Shown here in pieces: positions 1 through 11,668 of a stretch of DNA of 64,000 nt. Numbering within the stretch: the stretch's first letter is position 1; each line of letters opens with the position of its first letter. Both the position numbers and the translations under genes were made by a program. The DNA is from Ursus arctos. Its lineage: Eukaryota; Chordata; Mammalia; Carnivora; Ursidae. The notes under the pieces are model-generated. The model saw nothing but the letters and a program-made list of their open reading frames with translations. It had not been told where the DNA came from and made no database searches. The stretch lies in contig NW_026622886.1 of the NCBI RefSeq assembly GCF_023065955.2, forward strand, positions 16,006,001 through 16,070,000, in the 5' to 3' direction.

Positions 1-90
1 GATAAAGACTCTTTGGAAAATGCAGTCTCTTGGAGTCTGGAAGGGTGTGGTGGATTGCACACATTTCACCCTGGCATTGAAAGTTTGGTT

Positions 91-289
91 TGGGGAGCCT
101 GGGAGGCTCAGTCAGCTAAGCATCTGCCTTCAGCTCAGGTCATGGTCCCAGGGTCCTGGGATCGAGTCCCGCCTCAGGCTCCCTGCTCAGTGGGGAGTGT
201 GCTTCTCCCTCTCCCTTTGCCTCTCCTCACCACTCATGTTTCTCTCCCTCTCTCTCAAATAAATAAATAAAATCTTAAAAAAAAAAAAA
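91..289 (+). mobile_element. SINEC (Can-SINE) copy
   Basis: tRNA-Lys-derived carnivore SINE. The head resembles GGGGCRCCTGGGTGGCTCAG, followed by a B-box-like GGGATCGAGTCCC, a CT-rich middle and an AAATAAATAAAATCTT-poly(A) tail. A 12-bp exact target-site duplication GAAAGTTTGGTT flanks it (79-90 and 290-301). It is non-autonomous and is mobilised by L1 reverse transcriptase. Confidence 0.95.
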
Positions 290-301
290 GAAAGTTTGGT
301 T

Positions 302-720
302 CATGTAAAGCTGTTTTAGGTATGTTATCCACTGAGAAAAGCAGATTATAGAACAGCGTGTACAGTATGATTCCATTTACAAAAAATGTGCAAAGCTGTA
401 TCTTTACATGTATATATGACTGCATGCATGTGTGTGTGTGTGTAGAGGTTATGATATATCAAGGTCACAAAAAATTGGGTGTGCTAGAAATGTGACTTAA
501 TTATATTCTAAAACTCAATTTATGACTACAATTCCCAATTCCTACCGCTAGTATCCATGCCCTGCCCATTCTTCCTCTTCTAGAAAATGGTACTTAGCTG
601 CTTCTGATAAACACAATTGGCTTCAGTGGTTTCTCAGTCATTCAGTCTTAAAGTCCTGCCATAGGCTTGTTTCCTTTCTGTATTCCTCTTGTCCCCCTGT
701 AGTTGATGCTAAGCCCTGGG
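302..720. other. Unclassified non-coding stretch
   Basis: AT-rich intergenic-type sequence with a short GT run near 430-443. I see no coding or repeat signature. Confidence 0.5.
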
Positions 721-721
721 G

Positions 722-1075
722 AGTGTTAAAAGATAAACTGAGGCATATTAAACATTTTAGGAGTTTATTTGAGCAAAAACTGATTCTGGTGGGGACAGTG
801 TCAAACCAGAAGTGTTTAGGAGCGCTCTGTGGACAGGAATCTGGGGAAAGACATATAGAGAAGGCGCAGAAGCAAAGAAAGGAAGTTATCTGATTGGCTA
901 CAGCTTAAAGCCTGGATGGCTATTTGTGTTTGATTGTCCTTAGCATTTTGATTTTGTAAACTTGGGACATTTTCAGGCTTAGATTTTGGTTTACTTATGT
1001 AGGCTCATCACGGCTTTAAAGCCACCTCCGTCTAGTGGCTTCCTTGTTTAATGAACTTAACAAAAGCTTGTATAA
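722..1075. mobile_element. LTR-like ancient repeat, family not named
   Basis: Phrases such as the region with TTTATTTGAGCAAAAA and the GAAGTTATCTGATTGGCT segment recall an old ERVL-class LTR. The assignment is from remembered consensus style only and no duplicated target or internal retroviral sequence is visible. The following 1,075-1,610 holds nothing I can classify. Confidence 0.35.
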
Positions 1076-1610
1076 ACGTCACTCTGGCAGCAGGGCAAAG
1101 GGGGTGCCCACTTTTTCATCTTGTGCACGGCATTCTGCATCAGATGTCTCCCTACCCACCTGTCAGTCTTGAGTCCCTGACTTGACTCCAACTAGTTTCC
1201 ACTCTTTAGAGATGCGGCCTCATCCTCAACACTCCCCGATTACAGCAAGTCCATGTCCTACCTTTCATTGTAGTGATTTCTTGTCTGGGCTGAAGGATGA
1301 TCTTACTGTCCAGCCAGTTCCTTTCCTTGCTTGGCTTACTTCTGAGCACCATTTGGGCTCTGGGAAGCTGTTGGATGCTCTTGCATGGCAATCTGGGAAC
1401 CATGGAGATCCGTGGGTCACTAGGCTCTTTTAATATGGAAATGTGCCTCTCTTCTGCTCTATGATTGCTGCTCCATGAGGCTGTCAGGAACCTCTGTACC
1501 TCCTCAGCTTACACTTGACTTATAGATCCTTATTCTCGGCTCCCCAAGGTTCAAAGGGGTTCTTAAATTTCTACCCATCATGAAACTCCACTTCAGGGAC
1601 TCCTGTATAT

Positions 1611-1735
1611 GCCAGGAATGCTTTTGGTTGCAAGAAACTGATGATCTGACTAACAGTAACTTAATAAGGATTTATTTTTTCTCACAAGCTTCAGTGGTGC
1701 AGTGACTCCATGATGTCATTCATGTTCTAGGGCAG
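1611..1735. repeat. Fragment of unnamed ancient repeat family
   Basis: The segment reading TTGCAAGAAACTGA...TAACTTAATAAGGATTTATT resembles the first part of the longer copies at 9,672, 11,593 and 51,775, which share an aaactgg-cttaa-aatttattgg style opening. It is a weak match. Confidence 0.35.
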
Positions 1736-2052
1736 AAATATAATGTGTATCACATATGTAATTTATATGTAATTTAAACATTTCTAGTAGCAATATTAAA
1801 AAAGTAAATAGGTAAAATTAATTTTAGTAATATATATCATTGAATCCAATATATTCCCAATAATGTCCTTTCAGAATGCAATCAGAAATAAAATAATTTC
1901 AGAGATATTTTGCATTTTGAGGGGGGTCCTAATTCTTCAAAATTTGATGTGTATTTTATACTTACAGCACATCTTCATTTGAACTAGCTGCATTTCAGTT
2001 GCTTAATAGCCTCATGTAACTAGCAGCTACTATATTGGACGGTATAGATCTA
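1736..2052. mobile_element. Old DNA-transposon-like (hAT-type) remnant
   Basis: The right end contains AACTAGCTGCATTTCAG...CTCATGTAACTAGCAGCTACTATATTGGAC. This resembles the widespread mammalian element whose ends read GCCACATGTGGCTAGTGGC. It is degraded and has no coding capacity. Confidence 0.4.
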
Positions 2053-2792
2053 AGGCTTTTATCTTTTTGTTTGCTATCTTATTATCTTAGTCTGTTAACT
2101 TGCTGCCTTATGGTAGCCATTTGGCTATTGCATACTGGGTATCAGTTCTGCATTTAAGGAAGGACGAAGGAAGAGATGGTGTCTATATAAAGAAAGCAAA
2201 ATATTTTCTAGAACCTTCGCAGACTTTTGCTCACATGTAATTGGCTAGTATTGTGTCACATGGCCGTATTTTACTGCAAGAAGAAGGCTGGGAAAATGAC
2301 ACCTGAAGAAATTTGAGGTTGTATAAGTAAGAAAGAAAGAGGAGGATGGATACTGGGTCACAGTTAGCAGAGTTTGTTGCAGGGCCGAATGCACCCACTA
2401 CCCCACTATACTCCGTACTTGACCTTGCTTCCTCTTTTGACTCTCCTCACATTTTCCAGCTCAGAGGATCTTAACTAGTCAGGGAATGGGTGGTAGAGTA
2501 GGGGAGGGGCCAGTGAAAACTGTTTCCAACTATTTGCATATCCTTTCCAGTGGTTTCTATTTTACACTGCAATATGGCTTTTGGTATTAAAAGAAAAAAA
2601 TATACACATGGTGTGTTCTCTTTAGAACTTCTGCTAAAAATGTCTAAAGCATTGGGTGCCCACCCATCTAGCTGAGGGTGGGAAGCAACAAACAGAAAGC
2701 AAAAAAATCAGTATTTTAGAAATCGTCCTGTTACATATAATATAGGAAAGAGAATGATGTACATCTGGATGGTGAGAAAATATTTTTTTCCC
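2053..2792. other. Unclassified non-coding stretch
   Basis: Mixed composition with no ORF of note, no TSD-flanked insertion and no tandem repeat beyond short A runs. Confidence 0.45.
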
Positions 2793-2804
2793 CATTTTCT
2801 TTTT

Positions 2805-2951
2805 TTAAAAGATTTGATTTATTTGTTAGAGAGAGAGAGAGAGAGAACACAAGCAGGGAGGAGGGGAGGAAGCCTGACTCAACTTGGGGCTCCATCCCAG
2901 ACCTGAGCCAAAGGCAGCCACTTACCCAACTGAGCCATCCAGGTGCCCCCT
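2805..2951 (-). mobile_element. SINEC copy, internally shortened
   Basis: Reads as the reverse complement of the SINE: TTTAAAAGATTTGATTTATT tail first, a GA-rich middle, and the head ACTGAGCCATCCAGGTGCCCC last. It is about 50 bp shorter than neighbours because the part around the B box is reduced. CATTTTCTTTTT occurs on both sides (2,793-2,804 and 2,952-2,963). Confidence 0.88.
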
Positions 2952-3068
2952 CATTTTCTTTTTATCTGTGTTTCTAAATTTTATACTATAAAGTATAATT
3001 CATAAGATTAAATTTTTCGATCCATGTAATCCACATGTGGAAAATCAAAGTTTAAAAAATATCAAATA

Positions 3069-3276
3069 GGGGCACCTGGGTGGCTCAGTTTGTTAGGCGT
3101 CTGACTCTTGGTTTCAGCTCAGGTCATGATCTCAGGGTTGTGAGATCGAGCACCATATTTCCGGGCTCTGTGCTCCGAGGGGAGTCTGCTGGAGATTCTC
3201 TCTCTCCCTCTTCCTCTGGCCCCCTACCTGCCCTGTGTTCTCTCTCTTTAAAAAAAAATAATTAATCTTTGAAAAA
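3069..3276 (+). mobile_element. SINEC copy (older subgroup)
   Basis: The head GGGGCACCTGGGTGGCTCAG is followed by the older GTCTGACTCTTGGTTTC variant of the body. The A-rich tail is diverged and no clear duplication of the target can be seen. Confidence 0.9.
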
Positions 3277-3385
3277 GTCATCCCAGGTTATAATTTTAAT
3301 TACTGTAACACAATAGCACTCAATTAAATATTAGTATATATTGCCAATGGGATATTTAGGGAGTTTATTTATCTACTGTTATTAC

Positions 3386-3569
3386 TTTAAGATTTTATTT
3401 ACTTATTTGTGAGAGAGAGAGAGAGCACAAGCAGGGGTAGAAGCAGGCAGAGGGAGAAGCAAGCTCCCCACTGAGCAAGGAGCCTGATGTAGGACTTGAT
3501 CCCAGGACCCAGGATCATGACCTGAGCCAAAGGCAGATGCTTAACTGACTGAGTCACCCAGGCATCCCT
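3386..3569 (-). mobile_element. SINEC copy
   Basis: Tail (TTTAAGATTTTATTTACTT), GA-rich middle with CACAAGCAGGGG, and head GAGTCACCCAGGCATCCC in reverse orientation. Its target-site duplication is not clear. Confidence 0.92.
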
Positions 3570-3610
3570 ATTTATTATTATTTTTTAATAGAATTTATTT
3601 ATTTATTTAT

Positions 3611-3778
3611 TTAAGATTTTATTTATTTATTTAACACAGAGAGAGAGACAGCGAGAGAGGGAACACAAAAGTAGCGGGGAGCTGAGCAGGGAGCCCGACG
3701 TGGGCTGGATCCCAGGGCGCTGGGATCATGACCTGAGGTGAAGGCAGATACCCTATGACTGAGCCACCCAGGCACCCC
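3611..3778 (-). mobile_element. SINEC copy
   Basis: Second reverse-orientation SINE, only about 40 bp from the previous one. Imperfect TAGAATTTATTT/TAGACTTTATTT flanks (near 3,588 and 3,779) look like its target duplication. Confidence 0.92.
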
Positions 3779-3779
3779 T

Positions 3780-4072
3780 AGACTTTATTTTTTAAAGCAG
3801 TTTGGGTTCATAGCAAAATTGATTGGAAAGTGCAGAGAATACTTTGCCTTCCCCTGTCCCCCCTCCTCCCTCACATGCACAATCTCCCCCACTATCAGCA
3901 TCCAGAGCCAGAGTGGTACATCTGTTACAACTGATGAACCTCCATGGACACGTCATTATCATCCCAAGTCCATGGTTTACATTAGGATTCACTCTATATG
4001 TTTGGATAAATGTGATGGTATGTACCCACCATTATAGCACCATACAGAATACTTTTGCTGTAGGGAGTACAT
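3780..4072 (-). mobile_element. Old L1M-type 3' end
   Basis: Read on the minus strand it ends with the classic CTAAACTGC-A-rich style terminus of mammalian L1M elements. On the plus strand CAGTTTGGGTTCATAGCAAA and CCACCATTATAGCACCATAC match that 3' UTR. It is ancient and non-coding. Confidence 0.7.
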
Positions 4073-4584
4073 TCAAATGAGTAGAGTCTCTGATTAGAGT
4101 AGAGTCTCTCAAGTAGACCACTTGAGTCTCTGATTAATTTTATCAGAGGCTGATTAAGTCATTGGAGGAAGAGTAAATGCTGGTTTAAGTCAGAGGCAGC
4201 TCCTGGTTTAGATCAGTTTAGGTTGATGGATTTTCACTTGCCAACTCCTGCATCATTCCAGGTCAGAAGAAATCCTAGGTGCCTGGCCTGGAGAAATTGG
4301 TTTACTCTGGGCTGGAAGTTTGGATCCTAGTCTAGGTTACAAAGCTGGTTCAGGCTGACTTTGTGTCTGTGGGAGGGGAGGTGGGGGTGCTGTTTTTCAT
4401 GGCAGTCTTATGGCAGTTACTCAGCCAGGGCCTGTGCTGCCAGGCTGACACGCCTGTCCAACATCTACGAGGGCGTGCTTGGCATTCCTGGACAACCAAA
4501 CATAGAGAGAAAATGAAGATTCCCTTGGAGCTGCCAATCTCCTTGAAAATAAATGAGATTATTAGGAGAGCTCTGGAAAGGAGA

Positions 4585-4624
<40 letters not shown>

Positions 4625-5176
4625 ATTTGTGGTTTCAAGTTTGTGTTTTAAACCAAGTTGTAACACTTGGAACGCTTAAATCAGAAGAGTCAGAGGAAGC
4701 TTCCAGACTGTTGAAATTAGTACAATACTAGGATTTAAGCCATAGAAATCATCAAGGAGTGAAACCTGTCAGAGAGGAAAAACAGATGATGTATGTTACT
4801 TAAGTAGGCCCGTTGATTCAGTATATTTTTTTCTAGGAACTTAAGACTTGCCTGACAAAACAAAACCTAAATCGCATTTTGGTTTCCAAAGATTTTGTTA
4901 ATTGACTTTTTTTAAGTTTCGATAATGAGGAGGGTAGAAAAATTTTTAGTCATAATAAAAATCAATTGCAAGAAATTATATTAAAATAATTTCCTTGCAG
5001 TTTGTTAATAATTTTCTCATACCAAATTCCTGAAAATGTGAAAACACAATCCCATTTTTATTGTCTCGGTAATAAAGGAATAGTATTCTGAATAAGTCTG
5101 CTGAATTTTTACAGAGTTCCAAAGTTTTGATTTTATAAGATGAAATGGCCTAACACTAAATAATTCTAATATTTTT
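4073..5176. other. Unclassified stretch with a (GT)n microsatellite
   Basis: No gene. A clean (GT)n tract occupies about 4,585-4,624. Near 4,078-4,135 the phrase GAGTAGAGTCTCTGATTA recurs two to three times. The remainder is AT-rich and unrecognised. The open frame crossing the GT tract encodes only Cys-Val repeats and is an artefact. Confidence 0.6.
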
Positions 5177-5193
5177 AACACTCATGCACTTCT

Positions 5194-5380
5194 ATTATTT
5201 ATTTATTTATTTATTTGAGAGAGAGAGAGCATGCAAGGGGAGGAGTAGAGGGAGAGGGACAAGCAGACTCTGTGCTTAGCATGGAGCCTGACATGGAACT
5301 TGATCCCACAACCCTGAGATCATTACCTGAGCTGAAATCAAGAGTCAGACGCTTAACCAACTGAGCAACCCAGGCACCCC
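5194..5380 (-). mobile_element. SINEC copy
   Basis: Reverse-orientation SINE with a 17-bp target duplication carrying one mismatch (5,177-5,193 and 5,381-5,397, core ACTCATGCACTTCT). Confidence 0.95.
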
Positions 5381-5397
5381 AATACTCATGCACTTCT

Positions 5398-6430
5398 TAA
5401 GTGTGAAGCATTGTGGAAACATAAAGTTGAATGAGACAGTTGTCTAGTATCAGTGTTTACACTGTAGGCCCCAAGGGGAAATTTCATTGAGATTCCCTGT
5501 ACCTTTGTTACCTGCAAAAGAGCCCCTCTGTTTTCCAGCAGGGCAAGGACTGTCTCCTTTCCACTGTGTTGGAGCAGTGGGATAGCTTTAACCCCATTTT
5601 TTTTGGTTTGGTTAAAAGAGGTTTATAAAACATGACTCTGAGAGACAAGGGTACACATGGCTTGTGTCAAGTTTACAAAATGGAAATTATTTTCTTTTGG
5701 CAGACAACTTCCAAGTTCTCCAGATGCCCACTAACTCCAGTGTCTCATTATGAGAACAGAATAAACAAATGTAACATTTTTTCTTTTTTCTCTACAAGGT
5801 CATTCTGGTCTATTCTCACACTGGGTTATTGGTGGGAAGTCTTGTATGAAGAATTATGAATAATGTAACTGATGTCAACATAATGGTCAGACTTAAAGAG
5901 GGAGGTAAAGACCTTCATTAGGTTCAGCACTACTAGAAATTAAAAGAGGTTATAAATCAAGTGTATTATTTCAAAAAATTTAAAACTGCTTTTTGGAGTT
6001 CAGTGCATGGAACAATGCTTAGATGTCAGCTCTCAGCTGGTGAGGTGAATCATTTATCTTTCATTGAAAGGAAAGGTACCTGAACATAATGAATAAGGAA
6101 TATGGCTCTAAACCAAGACCATCAAAACACAGCACCCAGCCAGTATTACACAGGAAGAGAATTCTGTACCAGTCATTTGTATATCACTGTGTTCAAATGC
6201 TCAACTCTGAAAGAGGGAGGAAGAAAGAGATTGGTAATTGTGACTCTTGGACTATCCACTATTTCCTAAATGAAGTTCATGCCATCTTCAAGGATTTTAG
6301 CAACAAGTTGTGTATGTAAGTAGATTTATTCTGGCAATCAGATCTTGCAGCTCTGGTTGGCTGCCTGACTGGTAAGCCTGGCCAGGAGAAAATACTTCAG
6401 CGTGTTGAGTGTTTGAGGCTTGTTGTTCAC
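5398..6430. other. Unclassified non-coding stretch
   Basis: No supported gene or repeat. Short open frames here have no recognisable domain and look like chance. Confidence 0.45.
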
Positions 6431-6525
6431 TTTCTCTCTGACTTGATTTTCTAATTGGTAAAATAGAGATAATAATGTAGTTGTGGAAAGAGTAAGTGAG
6501 ATAATGCAGGAAAAGCACTGTGGAA
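6430..6525 (+). repeat. MIR fragment
   Basis: TTTTCTAATTGGTAAAATAGAGATAATAATG followed by GTAAGTGAGATAATGCAGG-AAAGCACTG matches the central and 3' part of the mammalian-wide MIR SINE. Confidence 0.55.
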
Positions 6526-6536
6526 GAGATTGCTCT

Positions 6537-6950
6537 GTCTGCCTGAATTATTTCCTCTTCTTTCTGGGCACATGGCTAGACCATATTTTCCAGTTTCCTC
6601 TGCAGTTAAATGTGGCCCTGTATTGAGTTTTGCCCAATGGAATATGGGCAGAGGTGATCACATACAGGTCTGTTAAATAAAAATCTCTCAGGGACAATCT
6701 TCAGTCCCAGTTTCTTCTTCTGGATGGCTGGTGTGGCCACTTCCCGCAGGGTTGACTTTGGGTGCTATACATTAAATAGGGTGATGTCACTAGAAGCAGC
6801 CCCCATCCCTAGATCAATGATGAAGGGTAATTGCCCCACCAGTTTCACTTGCATTGATCTGTGATGTGAGTGAGAAATAACTTTGATTATATTATGACGC
6901 TGAGATGTTAGGATTTATGTGTTATAGCAGCTACTGTTTAGGTGAAATAA
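6537..6950 (+). mobile_element. LTR-like ancient repeat, unnamed
   Basis: The phrases CCAATGGAATATGGGCAGAGGTGAT and, near the end, GATGTGAGTGAGAAATAACTTT...TTATAGCAGCTACTGT follow the layout of an old mammalian LTR family. I cannot assign a family name and there is no internal region. Confidence 0.4.
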
Positions 6951-7478
6951 GCCCAGTGTCTACCTGCTTGCCTGATAGTAAGTAAGCAGTAAAAGGCCAG
7001 GTGAAAAATGAAAGGAGAGCCTTATATTTTTGTGTCTTGTATCACACCACACTCTTAACCTGTGTAAGGCTGACTCTGGATTTTAATCTAAGCTACTACT
7101 TTGTGGTTATGAAGCTCATCTTAGCTCTGATAAATTGATGAACATGTATTCCTGGTATATAAGTTAGTTGGATTTATGGACCTGGATTTAGAAATATAGA
7201 TATGGGAGTCATCATCCTTTGATGATAATTGAAGGCCTAATTGTGGGAGACTAAGCAAAAACAGAAGGAACCCTGAGGAAATACAATACTTATGGAAAGA
7301 AAATAAAAGAGGAGGGGGGAAATAGGTGAGCGTGCCATCATGAAAGTCCAGGGAAGAGAGATGGGTTTTTCTTGGGGTAGGAGAGGTGACCCCAGGTGTA
7401 GAGGATTGAGTCAACTGTACTCTCTAATTCGTGGCATACTATGAATAGCTCACTGGTCTGTGTAAGACCTTACTCTTT
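6951..7478. other. Unclassified non-coding stretch
   Basis: No gene-like signal; moderately AT-rich single-copy-looking sequence. Confidence 0.4.
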
Positions 7479-7479
7479 A

Positions 7480-8060
7480 TTTATTCCTTTTGTCCCCATC
7501 ACCATGTGGGAAACCATTCTAATGTATTTGAAAAAAATGTATATTGATGCTTTGTGTTTATATTTTTAGTTTGTATAAATGAGATGTTAGAGAGCTCTTT
7601 CCATTTCTTACTTTTCTCACTAAACATTATGTTTTAAATTCTGCCCATGTCTGCTGTGATGTATGTTCATCTAACTGATAGTTTTTAATTGCTGTAAATA
7701 CTCTGTGATGTGCATTGCTAGAGGGAGAGCTTTTTAAGAAGGCAAGCGTATGTGACAAATGTGTCAGAGAGAGTCAATAAGAAAGGTTAAAAATCGGGAG
7801 ATTTGGCAGCATGGAGACTTTGCTGGGGCAGTTTCACTGGAGGGTGAGGGCAGAAGCCAGAGCAGTGGGTGGGTTGAGTGGGGCTTGAGAGGCAAGCAAG
7901 TAGAAATAGTGAGTGTAGATAGCCTTTGAGAGAAGGGAAGGAGCAAGGGGATGCAGAATTAAGGAAGGGTTTGGAATTTTTAAGCTTTTGTTGTCCAAAT
8001 AATCCACGTCCATTTGTAGAAAAATTAGAAGTTCAGATGAGCAAGAAGAAAAATAACAAA
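7480..8060 (-). repeat. Very old L1M-like 3' sequence, patchy
   Basis: CTTTTCTCACTAAACATTATGTTTT and GTTTTTAATTGCTGTAAATACTCTGTGATGTGCA resemble minus-strand L1M 3' UTR sequence, and GAAGTTCAGATGAGCAAGAAG recalls an adjacent L1M block. Divergence is high, and the 7,735-7,980 interval is not explained. Confidence 0.35.
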
Positions 8061-8068
8061 ATGGGAAG

Positions 8069-8517
8069 TGTATTGGTTTCCTAGAGCTAACATAACAAAT
8101 TACTGCAAACTGGGTGCCTTAAAACAACAGAAATTTAGTCACATAGTTCTGGAGGATAGAAGTCTGAAATCAAGATATTGGTAGGGCCAGGCTCTCTCTG
8201 AAGGCTCTAGGGGAGGGTCCTTCCTTGCCTCTTCCGAGCTTCCAGTGGTTGCTGGCAATCTTTGGCATTCCTTGGCTTGTAGATATATCCCTCCAATTTT
8301 TGCCAGTGTCTCACATGGTATTCTCCTTGTGTGTCTCCTCTGGGTCTCTGTTTTCTCTTATAAGGATACCAGTCATTAGATTAGGTATCACCCTAACCCA
8401 GTATGATCTCATCTTAATTTAACTGCTTACATCTGCAAGGACCCTGTTTCCAAATAAGATCACATTCTGAGTTTCCAGGTAGACATGGATTTGCGGGAGA
8501 GCGCTACTCAACCTGGT
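8069..8517 (+). mobile_element. MLT1-type ERVL-MaLR solo LTR
   Basis: Begins TGTATTGGTTTCCTAGAGCT and continues through ACTGGGTGCCTTAAAACAACAG, AGGCTCTAGGGGAGGGTCC and ACATCTGCAAGGACCC, the order seen in MaLR LTRs. No gag/pol sequence is attached. The subfamily is not determined. Confidence 0.72.
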
Positions 8518-9178
8518 ACGGGAGGCTTGTTTCTGTTTTTCTCCCTCCCTTTTCCCCTCCTCCCTTTTCTTCTTTAGGACGAGGAACAATTTGAGCATAT
8601 TTATAGATTAAGTGGAAGAGTCAGGAGAAAAGAAGTTGGAAATGAGGGGAATCACAATACTATGTGGATCAAGGTCCCAGCAGAGAATGGAAAGGTGAGC
8701 GGGAGGGCACTGGTAAAGGGAATGGGACCAGGGCCCAAAGGGATAAAAGGCCTGCCTGGGTTCCAACAGCCCTGCCCAATCTCTGGCTCACAGCCTGTTG
8801 CAGAATTACTCTCCTCAAGTGTTCACTAGGTACAACCTTTCATGAGGCCAGTTTTATCAAAGGCTGTTAGGTAGGGGAAGTGGAACACGCCCAGAGAGGG
8901 ATCAAATGCAGGGCTGTGGGAGAGAGTTCACTAGAAGGACACATGCATCCTACCTTGCTTCCAACTTGCTGGGATTTCAGGAAAACAAATGACTTTCTTT
9001 ATTTTCCTGTATATGTTGAAGATCTTTTTTTCCTTCCTCAAAAACTCCCTTCTAATAAACTGGACAAACCCAAGAAACTCCTAAATTCTCTATAGTTCAG
9101 AAGAAGGTAATAACCTCTGTCAGTTCCCAACATTTAAACTTGGAAATAAGTTCAGCTAGTAAATTTTTATTTGCTTTT
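8518..9178. other. Unclassified stretch
   Basis: Contains a pyrimidine-rich tract near 8,530-8,578. No gene or datable repeat is evident. Confidence 0.4.
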
Positions 9179-9195
9179 GAATAAACCACACTTTA

Positions 9196-9360
9196 TTTTA
9201 TTTTATATTTTTTTGTACATCCCCAGTTTCCGATGTGAGGCTCGATGATTCATTAGTTGTGTATAACACCCAGTGCACCATGCAATACGTGCCCTCCTTA
9301 CTACCCATCACCGGTCTATCCCATTCCCCCACCCCCCTCCCCTCTGAGGCCCTCAGTTTG
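9196..9360 (-). mobile_element. Short L1 3'-end insertion (copy C)
   Basis: A 165-bp piece of carnivore L1 3' UTR in reverse orientation, flanked by an exact 17-bp duplication (9,179-9,195 and 9,361-9,377). On its own strand it begins CAAACTGAGGG, the same nucleotide as the copies at 13,777 and 30,969. Its A-rich tail starts right after GATGTAC, about 30 bp earlier than in the other L1 tails of the window. Confidence 0.93.
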
Positions 9361-9377
9361 GAATAAACCACACTTTA

Positions 9378-9671
9378 AATAAAGCATACTAGATGTGGCA
9401 ATTTTAAATGTAGCTCAAATCACAAGGCATTCTTTGCTGCTAAGCTTTAGGATTACTACATCTGTTTCAACTATTCTTTGAATTTCTGTCAGCTCTGGGG
9501 CTCTAAGTCTTCTCTTTTAAAACCAGTGGGTTTATACCTACTGAGGGGCAGGGCTGAGAGACTGTGGAAAAGTCCTTTCTATAGTAGAAGACCATCCCTA
9601 TGGTTCTGCCTAGACTCTAGCATGTGGTGCTTGCTAGTTAGTTGGTTCGTACTTTGTAGAGGTTAAGTATC
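9378..9671. other. Unclassified stretch
   Basis: Short interval of ordinary composition; nothing recognised. Confidence 0.4.
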
Positions 9672-10255
9672 AGAAAACTGAACTCAAACTCTAACCTCTT
9701 AAAGTATTTATTGGCTTATGTCGCTGCCAAGTCCAGATGTAGAATGGCCTTCCAGGTTAGTTTGATCTAGGAGCTGAAGGACATCACTGAGGACTTAGTT
9801 CATTTAAAAAAAAGGTGTCCCAGTTCATTTCCTTCCTTCCTTCTTTCTTTCTGTTTTTGTAAACTCTATGCCCAATGTGGGGCTTGAACTCACCACCCAG
9901 TGATCAAGAATTGCATGCTCAACTGACTGAGCCAGCCAGGCACCCTCCCCCAATTCATTTTCATTTTCAACTCCATCTTTCATGGTGCCATCTTTATCCA
10001 AAGGCTGTCTGCCCTCATGGGTGCAAGATGGCTGCCAACAGCTCCTGAGTCTACATATTTCTAACGTGTCAGAGAAAGATAGATTTTTTCCCTCCAAATA
10101 TCAAAGAAAATGCTGGGCTTCAATCTGATTAAGCCAGTTTAGGTAATGTGCTCATCAGGGTCCATGACCAGAGAAATGCCACAAGATGATTGTTCACTGA
10201 GGTAAAAGGTGATTGGCTCAGACTCTTTGGGCCTGGGGCTAAAGGGGTATCAGTT
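9672..10255. repeat. Unnamed ancient repeat family, copy interrupted by a SINE
   Basis: Opens with CTCAAACTCTAACCTCTTAAAGTATTTATTGGC. After the nested SINE it continues to GGCTGCCAACAGCTCCTGAGT and a GTGATTGGCTC motif. The same order of motifs occurs in the copies at 11,593 and 51,775, so it is a dispersed family whose Repbase name I do not know. Confidence 0.5.
9831..9948 (-). mobile_element. Short-form SINEC copy
   Basis: Only the tRNA-related part is present, in the CCCAATGTGGGGCTTGAACT variant, with a (CTTT)-type degenerate tail. An 11-of-12-bp duplication CCCARTTCATTT flanks it (9,819-9,830 and 9,949-9,960). Confidence 0.88.
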
Positions 10256-11592
10256 CCCTCCATAGCTAAGCATAGAGGAGCAGCTCCCAAATGAAACTCT
10301 GGGTACTTTTAGAAACAGGAGAAAATGGGGAATGAATTTTAGGTAGTCAATTCAACAATTGCCCACCACACTTTGCTTCTTTGTCCTCTGCTAACCACAG
10401 TTTCTTAGCTCCTCTTCTTGCAATTAGAAGCTCCTGAACTTGATTTATAATTCCCATGCTCTGTCCCATTCCCCATCAACTCTTATTCTATTCATATACA
10501 AAGTCTGTTCTTAGAAGGATGGTTCTCTGAAATGCAGAGATTTCCCTGAAACTCATTCTTCCCCAACCAAGGCAATGGGTCATACTAAAAAGCCCCTTGT
10601 AGACTACTGAGAGCAAAGATCAGAGGAATAATAAGATCTAAGGGTAAGAGCCTGCTGAAAATATGGCATTGTCAGGATAAGACCAGCTTTGGCTGTGGAA
10701 ACGATCTGGACAGCATGGTTCTAGCTCAGCACAGATAAGTTGCACAGTAAAAACAGGATGACAGGACTGGTGACCACCCTGGGCATGCAGTCAAAGATAA
10801 AGCTTCCTGGATGATCGGAGGCCTAGGACCTCTAGTATCTAAAGTGCAACCCTGATCAGGGATGTGATGTACTGCTTATGAAGGACTCATGGGTCCCTAT
10901 AGCTGATAGCACAGGGAGAACCAAGGCCAGGACAGAAGAGTTCAGGGCCTTGAGGACAAGAGAATAAAAACAATCAAGATTTAGCCAACTAGGTGGGAAG
11001 AAGAGCATCTCCCACCAAGTGCAGTGAGCTTCAGTCATTCATAAAATATTTAGTGAATTCTGACTGTGTACCAGGGGCTGTGCTGGCTCTGGAGATACAA
11101 CAATGAACAAGTTGTCCCTGCTCACATGGAGATTGCAGTAAGTGAGGGCATGTATTAGTCAAGTTTGTTTTGCCTTTAGGAAGCAAAATGTCCTTGCAGG
11201 CTTGTTGGAAGAATACTAGAGGTTCTTAGAGAATTCACAGGGACTAAGGCAGCTTGGGGCACCTTGCTAGCTGGAGGTTAACCACCTCCTCTGGGAATGC
11301 TCTTGTTAGTGCGAAGGGGTTTCTGTGTCCAATCTCTGTGGGTATCAGTTCCAGATTTTGAAAGGGAGAATCTGACTGGTTCACCTTGAGTGACTCAACT
11401 ATGTTCAGGGCCCAAGGTTGTAACGTACAGACATGGTCGTCAGCGTCCTACCCTGTCTGTTGAGTGTAGTTTCCAGAGAAGGGCAGAATGGTGTGCACTG
11501 AAGATCACTGTGGACAGAGAGGCCGATAAGCAATAGCAGTTACAGCCTCGTGTTACCAGTGCTGTGTTAGGGAAGCGTGAAGGTATGGGGGA
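10256..11592. other. Mostly unclassified; weak MIR/L2-like patch
   Basis: No gene. Around 11,035-11,140 the phrase AATATTTAGTGAATTCTGACTGTGTACCAGGGGCTGTGCTGG...ATACAACAATGAACAAG resembles an ancient MIR/L2-class repeat. The rest has no signature I can name. Confidence 0.4.
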
Positions 11593-11668
11593 GTGTATCA
11601 GCCAAGATTCTTCTGGAGGCAAGGTTTAGAAAACCAACTTAAACCAACTGAGGCAAGAAGGGGATTTA

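Noticed and set aside
4363..4731. 122-residue frame with a Cys-Val repeat
   Set aside because: It crosses a (GT)n microsatellite; no start context, domain or conservation is visible.
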